DNA of 64,000 bases from Moniliella sp. 'wahieum' (Eukaryota; Basidiomycota; Moniliellomycetes; Moniliellales; Moniliellaceae): the NCBI GenBank assembly GCA_003971905.1, contig RSEE01000083.1, positions 62,001 through 126,000 of the forward strand. The letters are read 5' to 3'. The notes under the pieces were generated by a model. The model had not been told where the DNA came from, made no database searches, and saw only the letters and a program-made list of their open reading frames with translations. The position numbers and the translations under genes are program-made. Below are positions 1 to 10,698 of this stretch, in pieces (position 1 is the first letter of the stretch; each line of letters starts with the position of its first letter).

Positions 1-1
1 T

Positions 2-739
2 GACTACAAGAGTGCTACGCAACAGAGCAATCCGTCATGGAGCACCAGTCTCAAAGTGTTGCACATCTTGCAGGAACATTATTGCGAGCGCTTGGGTCGC
101 GCCTGCATCTCCAACGTACCTTGGTTTAGTGCGTATCAGTATTCCTTTCTTTCCTTTTTTCTTTCCCTCTCCATCTCTCTCCCTCTGCCCCCCTTCCTCC
201 TCATAACCTGCGGGGATGATCGAGGAGGAGGGTGCGGAGGAGGGAGAGAGGCATAGAACCCCTTGGGGCCAATCCACTAACTAACCCCTTCTTCTTCCCC
301 CCCCCCCCTCTTAACCCTCCTTACCATTACCATTACCCTTTCCAGTCAACATGTTCTACACGGCCATCCGTCCGCTACTCGATCCGGTCACCAAGGAGAA
401 ATTCAATTCAACATCCCCATGACTGATGCGGTTCCTGCCGAGCAATTGGACTCGGACTGGGCTGGGGGTCGGTACCACTTTGTCTTTGACGCGCCCACCT
501 ATTGGAGCCAACTGACCGAGTTTTGTGGGATTGCGGGCAATGGTGCCCGGACCCATCCTTCCTTTGCTCGTGCTGCCCCGGACACCAAATCGCCCGCTGC
601 TACAACGACGGCGACTGCGACGACGGCTCCGGCGGAGCCTGCGACAGCACCTGGCGTCTCGCCGCCGTCGAGTGAGAGTCCGAGCCAGTCGGGCCAGACC
701 ACGTTGGCCGCGGCTAGTGCGACGGGGGACAGTGCCTAA
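2..739 (+). CDS. Sec14/CRAL-TRIO phosphatidylinositol transfer protein, 3' part
   Basis: The gene is cut by the window start. Exon 1 (2-128) encodes a CRAL-TRIO lobe with the pattern LKVLHILQEHYCERLGRA followed by SNVPWF. An intron at 129-345 (GTGCGT donor, CCAG acceptor) joins in phase to give PWFINMFYTAIRPLLDPVTK, the standard Sec14 continuation. One base appears missing in the AAA run near 402: the family-typical KIQFNIPM continues in the frame opened at 419. The C-terminal ~75 residues are Thr/Ala/Pro/Ser-rich and look disordered, ending at the TAA at 737-739. The family moves phosphatidylinositol and other lipids between membranes in the cytosol. The length of the missing N-terminus is unknown, so a PDR16/17-type versus SEC14-type assignment is not possible. 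Confidence 0.82.
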
Positions 740-1591
740 GCAGCCCTGTCTGCTTTCTCCTTGCCGGCTTTTGTTTGCTCTTGCTCTGCCCCCGGTATGA
801 AGGAGCGTTCGAGGTAGGCATGGTATGCACATGTGCCAACGGACCGTTTCGTCTCGTAGCCTATTCGCCTGTCTTACCCCTGCCGAGCCTTGGCTGGTCC
901 TGCCTCTCTTGTCCTTGCTTGTCCTGGGCATGGGCATGATCTTGGTCTTGGCCTTGGGCTTGGGCTGGGACTGGCTGCTGTGCCCTGTTCGTGCATCACG
1001 TGGGATCCTCTGACTGCTAATACCCGAGAGACCCCCCACCCACCTGCGTCCAGTCTTTATTTTTCCCCCACTCGCTTTTTTTTCTTTCTCTCTCTTTTTA
1101 TCCCCCTCTTGTCCCCCTCATCCGTATTTCGCTCACAGCGTCTTCCGCACTGTCATTGTCCCCACTCGTTCTGCTTTCTTTCCTCTCGTCTCTCGCCTTT
1201 GCCCGTCCGCTCTGAAGCTCAGTCACTAGTCACCAGTCCGCACTCAATCCACCTGAGTATGTTTGTATGTATGTGGTGGTAGCTTGGGTCGCGGCTAGGC
1301 TTCGGTTTCGGTTTTGGTTTTGGTTGTTTCTCTACTGCCAGCGCCCGCGGCGGGAAAGGGGCTGGAAAAGGCTAGTACAGCAATGTACACGCCGCGCCCA
1401 CAAACATATCCATACAAACAGCATCGATTCATCTAGTACAAACGCACCCGCCAACTGCGAGGGACCAAGTCAGGAAAGACCCGGCACCTCTCATGTCAGC
1501 GGTAGCAATCTTGGTAGTAACGTTCGGAACAATAGGGCGGGGTCAGCGAGGTAAAAGAGGATTTGGAGGGGGAGAAAGAGGGGTTAATTGG
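740..1591. other. Intergenic region between convergent genes
   Basis: This stretch separates the 3' ends of the Sec14-like gene (+) and the STM1-like gene (-). It is pyrimidine-rich, with CT tracts near 1060-1200 and a TCACGTG word at 996-1002. No ORF here has recognisable protein sequence. Confidence 0.5.
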
Positions 1592-2451
1592 TTAGACCGA
1601 CGTGGCGCGGGGCGGGCGAGCCGGCGGGGCAAACGAGAAGGCCGTATCGAGAAGCGGTTTGGGGTCCTTCTTGTGGTGCGACTGACGACGGTGAGATTTG
1701 GTGCCGGGGGGAACAACGGGAGGGAAGTAAGCCAACTCGTCGTGCGCGGGGAGCGGCTTGGCCTCGGCCGGAGGAGGCGGGACGGTGCGGCAGGCGGTCG
1801 GGGCGTGCAGAGGAACTGACAAGCCCGCCTGTTGTTTTCTTGTTGGCCGCCATGGCTTGCCTATACTCTTCCAGCGTAAGCATTCTCTCTTCTGCGACGG
1901 GCTGAGCCGCCGCCAGCCCGGCAGTGGCAGCAGCAGCGGGGCAGCTGTCGAGGCAGAGGGGGGAGCAGCATCGTGGCGGGAGCGCATGCCGTGCCTCGTG
2001 CTCTGCATCTTCCGTAGCCATGTGCTCGTCCAGCCATTCGCGACTGGCATCGGCGCCGCCCCAGCCTTGGGCCACCGTCTTGGCTGTGTCGCGGTGGGCC
2101 GTCATGCTGTGCCGGTCCATGCGGCGACCATTGTGATGGAGCCGGGGTTGGGCATGCGCTTGGCCTGGGGAGGCAAGACGTAGAGGCCGGTCTGGGGTTA
2201 GCTACTACGCGTGGAATTGGGCGCCAGGAGGAGGTATAACGTAGAAGGAAAGAAAGCGGGGAGTATTGAGATAGAAGGCCACGTACGGTGCGACGAGCGG
2301 AGCGGGGCAGTGGGGCGCGGCACATTGCCGGCGGCGGCAAGGAGGTGTCGGGGGGCTGGGGGTGTGGACGACAGCTGGCGGCGGGCGGGCTTGCGTGGGC
2401 GACGGGGGGCGGAGGTGAGCACGGCAAGGGGTTGGAGGTGGTGATGCTCAT
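1592..2451 (-). CDS. STM1/SERBP1 (HABP4/PAI-RBP1) family ribosome-associated protein
   Basis: The ATG at 2451 starts MSITTSNP, the short N-terminal signature of Stm1-type proteins. The frame appears to lose one base in the following CCCCTT (expected NPFAVL). A basic Pro/Ala/Arg region follows, then an intron at 2165-2286 (GTACGT donor, CTAAC branch-like site, CCCCAG acceptor). The next exon carries GRRMDRHSMTAHRDTAKTV then QGWGG, the core of the HABP4/PAI-RBP1 domain. An acidic region and LTLEEYRQAMAANKK match the TLDEY segment of the family. After another apparent frame break the tail reads PKPLLDTAFSFAPP, ending at 1592. Members bind 80S ribosomes and preserve them in the dormant state. Identification is from motif order only. 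Confidence 0.7.
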
Positions 2452-3581
2452 GGGTGGGGGGGCGCAGGGGATGGAGATACGCGAGAAAGAGGCGGAGGAT
2501 GGGGGTTATCTGCTGGGCGGGCGCCGGGGGGGGCTGTGGGGTGGGGAGAGGCAAGAGAGCGGGGTGGTGGGCCGTGCGCAGAGGGAAGAAGGCATGGCGC
2601 GAGTCGAGTGGCCAACGGGAGGCGTGGAGAGACGACTCGGAGGTGCGCTCGAACCACCCACCGTAGTGCGGCTTTATTCCGTCGCATGGGGCGACTGGCT
2701 GGGGCCACCAGGCGGCCTCCGCAGCCACCCCCGCAGCCACCACGCAGCCACAAGGGGGTGGGAATGGCAGTCCTCCCACGACCACCCATCCACGTCATTC
2801 CACCATCATATTCACTCCTCCTAATCATCCCACATCCGTCGCTCCTCCTTGCGCTGGGGACAACAAGAGGTGGGCCAACCCAACCAACCCCGCAAGCACC
2901 ATGGCTCCCGCACTGCGCCCCTCTCCCGCAAGCTAACCCTAGAACAGGCCAGCCCCCCAGTGCAACCCCATACGAGTGGCCCAGCACTGGCGCAACGCTA
3001 GTATTGCTTCCTACATGGCTGGCAATATAATAACCAACAGAAGGATCAGTGATCAGTACTCAGTCTCAGTACTCAGTACTCAGTACTCAGTCTCGTACTC
3101 AGTACTCAGTACAGTACTCAGTACATCAGTACAGAACCCCTGCCGTTCGTCCCCGTCTCGCCCGAGGAGATCCTCAGCGATCATCGATCTCATCAGCCAA
3201 CTAGGGCACGCTTTTGGGGTTATGCGTGCAATAATCCAGGAGGGAGTGCGTCCATCAGAGGCGAGAGACGGACGGGGGTCTGCTGCACCCAGCGGTTTGG
3301 AGGGGAGAGCGCTCTTGCCTCCATCTTCTGATTCTGGCTGCCTCAACAAGGGCGGATTCGCTCACCGCTGGTCCAGCAGGCCAGAGAGGCTCAGAACGGT
3401 TATATTGACAGAGGGCCGGCAGCGCCCCCGGGTGGATGCCGTCATCCAAGCGCGGGTCACGTGCCTGGGCTGGTCACGGGGGGGGGCGTCGCGTCGGGCG
3501 GAGTGCGCCGGATTGTTACCGACGCCGATCCTCCTCCACCTCGTCCCGCCTTGCTGGCTGGTTGGTCGGTGTGTGCGCGAT
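2452..3581. other. Divergent intergenic region, STM1-like to helicase
   Basis: This is about 1.1 kb between two divergent starts. It holds GCTAACCCTAG at 2932-2942, the TACTCAG repeat block at 3046-3134, and TCACGTG at 3457-3463, about 120 bp upstream of the proposed helicase start. ORFs in this stretch are Arg/Pro/Gly-rich shadows without family features. Confidence 0.5.
3046..3134. repeat. TACTCAG palindromic tandem repeat
   Basis: The block consists of about ten imperfect copies of AGTACTCAG, with variants AGTCTCAG and AGTACAG. AGTACT is self-complementary, so the run can fold on itself. Related CTCAG words recur in other gaps of the window (7401-7440, 12266-12304, 12363-12375, 12448-12498, 16704-16768). 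Confidence 0.85.
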
Positions 3582-6500
3582 GGCCGACGCGCTCCTGGCC
3601 GACGGCTGCTCTGCCCAGCACTTCTTCCACGCCGTCCCGCTCCGTCGCAGCAGCGCGCCGCCGTCACCTTCCCCGCCGGCCACTCTCTCCAGATCCTCGC
3701 TGGCCCCGGGAGCAAGACGCGCACGCTGACTGCCCGCGTTGCCTTTCTCGTTGCCGTCGGCGCATTGACCCGGCGAGCATCTACTTGTCACATTCACCAA
3801 TCGTGCGGCGCAGGAGATGCGCAGCCGTCTGGAGCGGCTGCTGGGCTCTGCGCGCACCAACCAGCTCCGCATGGGCACTTTCACAGTATCTGTCTCCGCT
3901 TCTGCGCCGCTACGCCCGTCTCCATCCGACGCTTGCCACTGCCAACTTCTTGTGATTGACGAGAATGAGCGCGGAAGCTCGTTACCCACATCCTCGCATC
4001 CCCACGCCGTTCTCTGCCCTGACAGCCTCTCGCGATCTCTCCTCTCTCTCCCGACGATGCGGTGTCCGACGAGGAAGCCAGCGGCGACGTTGCCGTCGGC
4101 TCTTCCAGTCCAAAGCCCTCAAGCCGGTCCAGCTGCGCAAGCAAATATCCAAATGGAAGACGTTTAAAAAAACCGTGGCCGAGGCGCAGCAGGACGCGCG
4201 GCGCGCGCGACCTCAATGCCGAGCTGGCAGCATGGGTGTACGAGCAATACGATGCGCGGCTTGCCGCGCTGGGCGCACTGGACTTTGACGATTTGATTCT
4301 CCGTGGGATTGAGCTGTTGGAGGCGCACCGGAGTGGTGGCGGATGTGACGGAGGTGCTGGTGGATGAGTTTCAAGACACGTCGGCGGGGCAGCTGGATTT
4401 GGTCACGTTGCTGGCTTGCCAACGTCGGTCTCTTACCGTGGTAGGCGACCCGGACCAAAGTATCTACGCATGGCGCGCGGCGAACCGGAGCAACCTGGAG
4501 AAGATGCATGCCTCTATGGCGAGCCGACCGGACCGGATGGGACCAAGGCGGTGGCGACCATCTTGCTTGAAGAATCCTACCGTTCCGCCGGCAGCATTCT
4601 CCAATTGGCCCATTTGTGATTGAACAGGACCGACACGGCCGGTGGCCAAAACTTTGGTGCCGTGCACCCTGCCGGTCCGCCTCCGACCATCCTGGCGTTT
4701 GATTCGGCACAAGACGAAGCTCGCTGGACCGCGCAGCAGATTAACGAGATGGTAAGCGAGTCGGGGGGTTGATCCGATACAATGATGTTGCGATCTTGGT
4801 TTTCCAATGCGCTCTCTTCCTTTGAGACGTTTGCCGAAGCGCACATTCCCGTCCGGTTGTTGGGCACGGTAGCCTTTTTCCAGCGGCAAGAAGGTGGTGG
4901 ATTTGGTCTCGTACCTGCATCTCGTCTACAACCCCTTGTTCACCCCCATCGTTTGGAACGCGTCATCAACGTTCCTTCGCGCAAGTCGGCCGGCCTTTGT
5001 CCGGACTTTGTCGCTCTGCCCAGAGCAAGGGGGAGGCACCGATGGTCATGCGGAAAAGTGGCTTTGGACAGGTTGCGCCCGATACGCACGTGCTGAAACC
5101 GGAGCGCTTGACAGCCTTGACAGGTTGCTTCGATCATCATCCGAGCTCGAAAGATGGTGCGGGCAGGACGGCCGCTGGCGTTGGTGCTCAAGTGGATCAT
5201 CCAGACCAGCCACTACGATGTCAAGTTGGAGAGATTGAAGGGGAGGAGCGAACGAGTCGGATGGAAAACGTGTTGGAACTCATCACGATTGCCGCAGAGC
5301 TGGATGGGATCCAAAGCGACCCGAGAGGGAGAGCAAGGGGAATGACCAAAGGAAGAGGAAGAACAAATGAAGGGGCAGGGGCGGGGCGGAGCAAGATCAG
5401 GATCGGGAAGGACATCAGGAGGAGGAGGAGCTTCTTCAGTTCCACTTCCCACCTGTCCGACCAAGCGAACTTGTCAGCCCCATCGCGCGGCCCGCTCGCC
5501 TCTGATCCGGGCAAGACGGATATGGCCACTATGCTCGACATGTGGCTGGACACGATGGACGTGGAAGAGGATGCTCCGCCCACGCTCAAGGACCCATCGG
5601 GCCCGCACGACGCGTTTCATCAATTTTTCGGTCTGAAACGGCCTCGTGACGAAACAGGACTAGTACGCCTACCGCTCCTAAGCAGCCCCGCACCCGTCTG
5701 GGCTCCCCGCCTCGTCCCGAGGCCGGGAGGGGGATGGGGATCGGGATCGGGATCGGGATCGGGATCGGGATCGGGATTGGGATCAGGAGGAGGAAACGCG
5801 CGATCCCGATGCGCCAGGCGGGTCGATGGATAAGCTAGGCGAGTTCGTTTCGATGGCCAGCCTGAGCTCGCAAAACGGGGCGGACGAAAAGGTATCGTGT
5901 GTGACCGTGTCAAGCTGCCACGGTGCCAAGGGGCTCGAGTGGCCTGTGGTGTTTGTCGCTGGGTGCGAGGAAGGCGTGTTTCCCTCGCGCTGGAGCGGCG
6001 ACCTGGAGGAAGAGACGCGGCTCTTGTTTGTCGCCTTGACGCGGGCCGAGGCGCTGCTGTTTATCACCTGTGCCAATACCCGTACGCAGGGCAACCGGAC
6101 GAGCGTGAATGGCCTGACGCGGCTGCTGCGCAACCCGCGTTGGTCCCCCGGCTCGCCCGTCGACTTTGTGCATCCCAAAGTGAAGGCCGTGGTGGCGTTG
6201 GAGCCAGACCGGTTTGTGCGCCAGATCGAGGCATGCGCCACCATATTGAACCGCCCTGTTCCCACCATGGAGGCCCGACGAGCCTGTAAGAAAGAGTACG
6301 TGCCCCCCCCCCCTCTCCCCCTCCTCCCTTCCCTCTGCTCGAAGCAAGTGTCCAGCGTGGAGCGCTTCGAACCCGGCACCTAACCCCATCTTGGTATCTT
6401 GCTTTCCCAAAGGTTTGTCCAGCGTGTCCAGGGTCTCACTGGTGTGCGTCGGCCCCGACGAGAGCGGAGCGCGTCCAGCCGCGAGCCTTGTGCTGCCCTC

Positions 6501-7259
6501 GGCCGCGGCGGACGCGGGAACGCCAAGGATGGGCTCCCGGATGGGCTCCCGGATGGGCTCCCGGATGGGCTCCCAGATGGGCTACCAACCGGCCTGGTCC
6601 GGTACGATGTCTGCTCTCAGGGCTACCGTAGCTCGCCTGACCCCGTTTCTCAATCTCAAGGCTATGCCGCCTCTTTACCTGGCTTCTTGTCGGCGCGCCT
6701 GCTCCCGCTCGCTCCTACCTCTTGTCCCCCATCGGGTGCTGCGCCTGCACCTCCAACCAGGGCCTCGGGCTTTGCGACCCAAGCGCGAAACGGGGCGCCC
6801 ACGACAACGCCCTTTCCCCTGCCCTTGCCCACCTCGAGCCACGCCGCTGCCGCAGTTGATTGCTGCGCAGGGCAGCACCAGTCGCGCGAGCGGCTTGGGG
6901 CGAGGCTTGGCTCGGCCTACGGGTGCCTCACGACGCGCACCAGCTCGGTCGGGCCCAGCTGCTTTCAAACCGCCGTCGCGCGTCCTTCCTACTCTGCCGC
7001 CGTGTCCACTACCACACCCACTACCACACCCACTGCCACACCCGTTGCGAAGCCCACTGCCACATCCGTTGCGAAGCCCACTGCCAAGCCCACTGCCAAG
7101 TCGACAGGTCCCGCCCAGCCGCCCCGTCTGCGCACCGATATCCCGGGCAACAGCAGCAACAGCAGTAGCACTCCCACGCAAGTGCGCGGCCTGGATCGCT
7201 GTCGGGGGGGCAGGCAAATCGGTGTCCTCCCACGGGCGGATCTAAGTGCTGAATGCTGA
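3582..7259 (+). CDS. SRS2: UvrD/Rep superfamily 1 DNA helicase, SRS2-like, heavily frame-interrupted
   Basis: Superfamily 1 helicase motifs occur in order across all three frames: QRAAVTFPAGHSLQILAGPG and KTRTLTARVAFLV (motif I), VTFTNRAAQEMRSRL-like Ia, MGTFHSICLRF, LDFDDL, VTEVLVDEFQDTS (II), SLTVVGDPDQSIYAWRAANR (III), ESYRSAGSILQLAHL (IV), then VVFVAGCEEGVFPSR and EEETRLLFVALTRAEALLF (V/VI). The C-terminal exon joins through an intron at 6296-6412 (GTACGT donor, AAAG acceptor) and ends at 7259. The N-terminal two thirds change frame well over ten times, far more often than neighbouring genes. Motif residues remain intact, so this is either a local sequence-quality problem or a young pseudogene. 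SRS2 is a 3'-5' helicase that strips Rad51 and limits recombination. Simple repeats lie at 5733-5776 (GS dipeptides) and 6528-6590. Confidence 0.72.
5733..5776 (+). repeat. GGGATC hexanucleotide microsatellite in the helicase
   Basis: Six to seven copies of GGGATC lie between the middle and the C-terminal helicase motifs. They read as alternating Gly-Ser in one frame, so copy number can change without changing frame. Confidence 0.85.
6528..6590 (+). repeat. 12-bp minisatellite (GGATGGGCTCCC)
   Basis: Five near-identical 12-bp units lie just after the last helicase intron, in the non-conserved C-terminal tail. They encode repeated GLPD in the frame continuous with the last exon. The unit length keeps the frame. 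Confidence 0.85.
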
Positions 7260-7400
7260 CAGGGATACCAAGCCAGAGGAGCGGGTCCTACGTGAATCTA
7301 GTAGAGTTAACTGACGGTTCCTGTGCAAACATACTCTGCTACTCGCAACGCAGACGAGGGACTCCAACTGAGGCAGAGCGAGTCGGAGTTGAGCAAGTCG

Positions 7401-7440
7401 AGCTCAGCTTGAGCGCTCATTCAGTATTCAGATCTCAGAT
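7401..7440. repeat. CTCAG-type palindromic cluster at a convergent junction
   Basis: The cluster contains AGCTCAGC, TTGAGCGCTCATTCAG and CAGATCTCAGA between the convergent 3' ends of the helicase and the transporter. It overlaps the last codons or 3' UTR of the transporter. Confidence 0.6.
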
Positions 7441-9080
7441 GCAATTACTTGGGCTCGTTGTCCGCGTCGGACAAAGGCAGGGGCCGCAGGTGGGAGCGGT
7501 GGGAAGCGGGGGGGGCAGCAGAAGCGGAAGATCTCGAGCCAGATACTGAACCGATACCGAGTCCGATCCCGATCCCGATCCCGATCCCGAGCTGGACCGA
7601 CGCCGTGCGTCGTCTTGCTCATGGTCCGCATCAAACACCTCGTGGGCATCCTCGTCGAAATCGTATTGTCCTCCTGGTTCTTCGCCCGTAGGTACCTGAG
7701 TGTAGGCCGAGTGTGCGTTGGCGCATGCTGATACCCATGCCCATATCCATATCCATGTCCATGTCCATGTCCATGCTCGTCGCGCCCGACCGATCCTGAT
7801 CTGGTTGTCCGGACGGCGTGAGGCCCATGACGATCCGGTAGCGCACCAGTTGTACATCCGATCCCGACCAAGGTGATGCAAAGGCCCGTGACGTTGATGG
7901 GGGTCAACTCGTCGCCAAACAAGGTGCTGGCCACGATGACGGTGACGACTTCTTTAAAGATCCCCGCAACGGAGAGGGTGACGACACTAGTGCGTTGGAT
8001 CAGCGTGTACTCGGACATGTTCATGGCAAAGGCCAAGAGACCCGGGAAGGCGATCATGCCCAAGGTGCGTATGGCTTGGCCCAGCGAGCCAAAGTGGCCA
8101 TTGGCAAGGAAGATGGAGCGCCAAGATTCGAGGGCCAAGCTGACTACGATCAAGCCGGCGGCCATGATGGGTGAAAGCCAAAAGATGGTGCCAAGGGATG
8201 CGAAAGGCCCATACCACGCTTATCGAGCAAAAGTTGGGTCAAGGCCCAGCGCAATCCACCCATGCTGCTTGCCGTCAACACCTCCACCGCGCCCACCAGC
8301 ACAAACTTGGTCTCAGCCGCGACCATCATGATCACGCCCGCGGTGATGATTGCAATCACGCCAATCAGGCGCCAGCTGATCACTTCCAGTCGGAAGAGAA
8401 AGGCAAAGAGAAGCACGAACGCAAGGTTGGAGGACTTGCACATGGCTGATCCGGTAGCACCGAGCAAGCAAACGGGTGGGCGTTAGTAGACGATCCAGTC
8501 CACGCACACACATAGAGCGAGAGAGCGCGAGGGAGAGAAAGGAAGGGAAAAGGGGAGGGGAGGAGGGCGTACTGTAAAGGTCAAGGTGATGGTCTTGAGA
8601 CTAAGATTAGACAGACCAATGTCGAGCGCGCGTAGCGAGGGCGCAGGGGCGACCTTGGTAGCCCAGTCGGGGAACGAGGGCCGTAACCTCTTGCCCGTGT
8701 CGGGGTTGCGGGGCACGATAGCGTCGCCCAGCAGCTGGCGAGCAGCAGGCCAGACAGACGAACTGAAGAACCATGTGCATCGAGGTGACAAAGAGCGGGA
8801 AGGAGAAGTTGTAGTAGTTGGGGGAGAACATCCACTTGTTGTACACGCTGATCAGCGTCGAGAAGATATCTGGCAAAGGCAAGACAAAGGCAAGGCAGGC
8901 CGACCGAGGGACAGGCCAAGGAGTCCAAAGTAAGAAGCATGAAGAAAGGCCCAGGGGAGGGAGCACAGAGGGGACGCACACCAGGCCAGGATGGGCGACG
9001 TTGACGGCAGCGTTGCGCCAGTACAGCTGCCGCTTCTCTGCCGCCGAGCGCCCGCGCAGGCCGGTGCCAAAGGGGGGCAT
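7435..9080 (-). CDS. SLC35C2/TPT-family nucleotide-sugar or triose-phosphate transporter
   Basis: The ATG at 9080 begins MPPFGTGLRGRSAAEKRQLY. After one frame break, exon 1 ends SPILAW, and an intron at 8870-8979 restores WYIFSTLISVYNKWMF, the hallmark first membrane segment of the TPT/SLC35C group. A second intron lies near 8446-8572. Exon 3 carries MCKSSNLAFVLLFAFLFRLE, then several hydrophobic segments (VIAIITAGVIMMVAAETKF, LAFAMNMSEYTLIQRTSVVT, GIFKEVVTVIVASTLFGDEL, GLCITLVGIG), the family's ~10-helix pattern. Orthologues sit in Golgi/ER membranes. The cytosolic C-tail holds an (MD)n hexanucleotide repeat (7739-7775) and an SG repeat (7563-7590), then appears to end PLPLSDADNEPK. It is divergent from IST1. 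Confidence 0.82.
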
Positions 9081-9553
9081 CGACTGGGGCAGGGGTGATG
9101 GGGGCGGGGGGCAAAGACGGCGCCGAGAGGTTGGGGTGCGCCGAGGCGAGCGCCGGGTGGGGGTCGTCGTCGTCGTCGCTGTCGTGGTCAGATGGGAGGG
9201 CGGAGGGGTGGGGGGGCCGGGGGGGGGGGGGCGAGCAGGGCGGCGTGGGCGGAGGGGTAGGGGGAGGCGGGGATGGGCGAGAGGGCGCGCATGGTGGGCG
9301 TGCGGGGGGCGGGCGTGCGCGCGGCGGTGGCGGTGGCGGTGGTGTGGGCGGTTATAAGGCCTACGCGGCGGCCATGGAGGTGTTGGAGGCGGCGAGCAGA
9401 GCGCCGAGTCTTCCGCTGGCCAGCCGACAGCGCCAACCCCCGTCACGTGATGGGGCGGCCACCGCCTCCTCATTACGTACGTCGGCGCCCCTCGCCGCCC
9501 TCGGTCGCCCTCCCTGGAGGGACCACTCACCCTCCACCGCGTGCACCCCCCCC
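9081..9553. promoter_or_regulatory. Bidirectional promoter, transporter/IST1, with TCACGTG
   Basis: This is 473 bp between divergent ATGs, extremely G-rich on the plus strand up to about 9350. A TCACGTGATG word (9443-9452) lies 104 bp upstream of IST1. TCACGTG is the known core for Cbf1-type bHLH factors in fungi; its function here is inferred. The long minus-strand ORF crossing the region shows no protein features. Confidence 0.5.
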
Positions 9554-10416
9554 ATGTCCCGCGCCCCCCCCTGGAGCGCCGCGCGCGCAAGGTGCAGCTC
9601 CGCCTCGCCTCCGAGCGCACCCGCACCCTCCAGGCCAAGCTCGAGGCGATGCAGAAGGCCGACCGCAAGGCGCTGGCCGCGCTCGTCGAGAAGGGCAAGC
9701 TCGAGGCAGCGCAGGTGCGCACCGAGGCGCTGATCAATACCGACGTGCACATCGAGCTGCTCGAGCTGCTCGAGTTGTATACCGATACGCTGCTGGCCCG
9801 CTTTGCCCTGCTGGACAACATGCTGAATGCGACGCATGTCGCTGACCCGACGCTGCCTTGGCCGATGCCTTGGCTTCGGTGCTGTATGCCTCGCCACACA
9901 CCGAGCTGCGCGAGCTGCACCAGCTGCGCGAGGCGCTGTCGCTGCGCTTGCCCCGAGACTGGGCCTTGGCCGCGATCGAGGGCGACGAAAAGCTTGTGCC
10001 GGCCCGGATCCTGAACAAGGTGCGCTTCGCCACCCAGCCCCCGGACCCGGTCTTGGTTGATGCCTACATTGCGGAGATTTGCAGTGCATACAATGTCGCC
10101 TTTACCCGACCCACCTGCCCCCCGACCCGACCCCGCCTCCTCCGCTGTATCTGGAAGACGAGGGGGACAAGGACAAGGAGGAGAGCAAGAACTCGGGCGC
10201 GACAAGGACAAGGACAAGGACAAGGAAGGCGAGCACGGCGCTGATGCGGGTGGGCCGCAGGAGGGCGACAGCAAGGCCAAGCCGGTGGCCGGCGCGAGAG
10301 ACGGCGGCGCGACCGGCAGCGGCCGCGGCGCCGGCCAAGCCAGCGTCGAAAAAGCACAGGAAGACGATGCGCTGGCGGGTCTGGAAGCGCGGTTTGCGTC
10401 GCTGAAGCGGAGGTGA
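9554..10416 (+). CDS. IST1: IST1, regulator of Vps4 in ESCRT-III/multivesicular body sorting
   Basis: The start at 9554 reads MSRAPPWSAARA. One A appears lost just after it, and the frame continues KVQLRLASERTRTLQAKLEA, the conserved first helix of IST1. The helical core follows: ALAALVEKGKLEAAQVRTEA, then IELLELLELYTDTLLARFAL, and after a break near 9846 ALASVLYASPHTELRELHQL, VDAYIAEICSAYNV. A Lys/Asp/Gly-rich linker contains hexanucleotide KD repeats. The C-terminus ends LAGLEARFASLKRR, a good MIM1 motif (L-x-x-R-[LF]-x-x-L-K) for binding the Vps4 MIT domain. IST1 polymerises with ESCRT-III on endosomes and modulates Vps4. Confidence 0.92.
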
Positions 10417-10580
10417 GAGCGGCGGCGCTGGGTCGGATGGGCGGCGGACACAGCCGGGGGGCGCTTCTACAACGCATTGGCCAGCGGGGCTGTCTGTCGG
10501 GGGGGGTGGGGCATAGATAGTGTCGCAGTTGCAGTTTCCCCCTCAGATCTCACCCTTGCGTCATCGCCATCCATCCTGCG

Positions 10581-10616
10581 TCACGTGCCGCGATGTGAAA
10601 CTGCATGCCCACGTGA
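10581..10616. promoter_or_regulatory. Paired CACGTG sites upstream of SPC19
   Basis: TCACGTG at 10581-10587 and CACGTGA at 10610-10616 are two oppositely oriented E-box words 30 bp apart. They lie 83-118 bp before the SPC19 start codon, in the 282-bp gap after IST1. A bHLH binding role is inferred from the word alone. Confidence 0.5.
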
Positions 10617-10698
10617 CTGCGCGCCCACGCCCCGCCCACGCGTCGCTGCGCCCAACACGGGCGGCCTGCCCCACCCCCACCCCCCCCCCTCCCCCGCC

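Noticed and set aside
6362-6383. GCTTCGAACCCGGC resembling a tRNA B box
   Set aside because: It lies inside the last helicase intron and no acceptor stem, A box or cloverleaf can be drawn around it.
8607-10451. 614-codon minus-strand ORF
   Set aside because: It runs antisense through IST1, the divergent promoter and into the transporter's first exons. Only its last part, in frame with transporter exon 2, is real; the rest is Arg/Pro/Ser-rich shadow sequence from GC-rich DNA.
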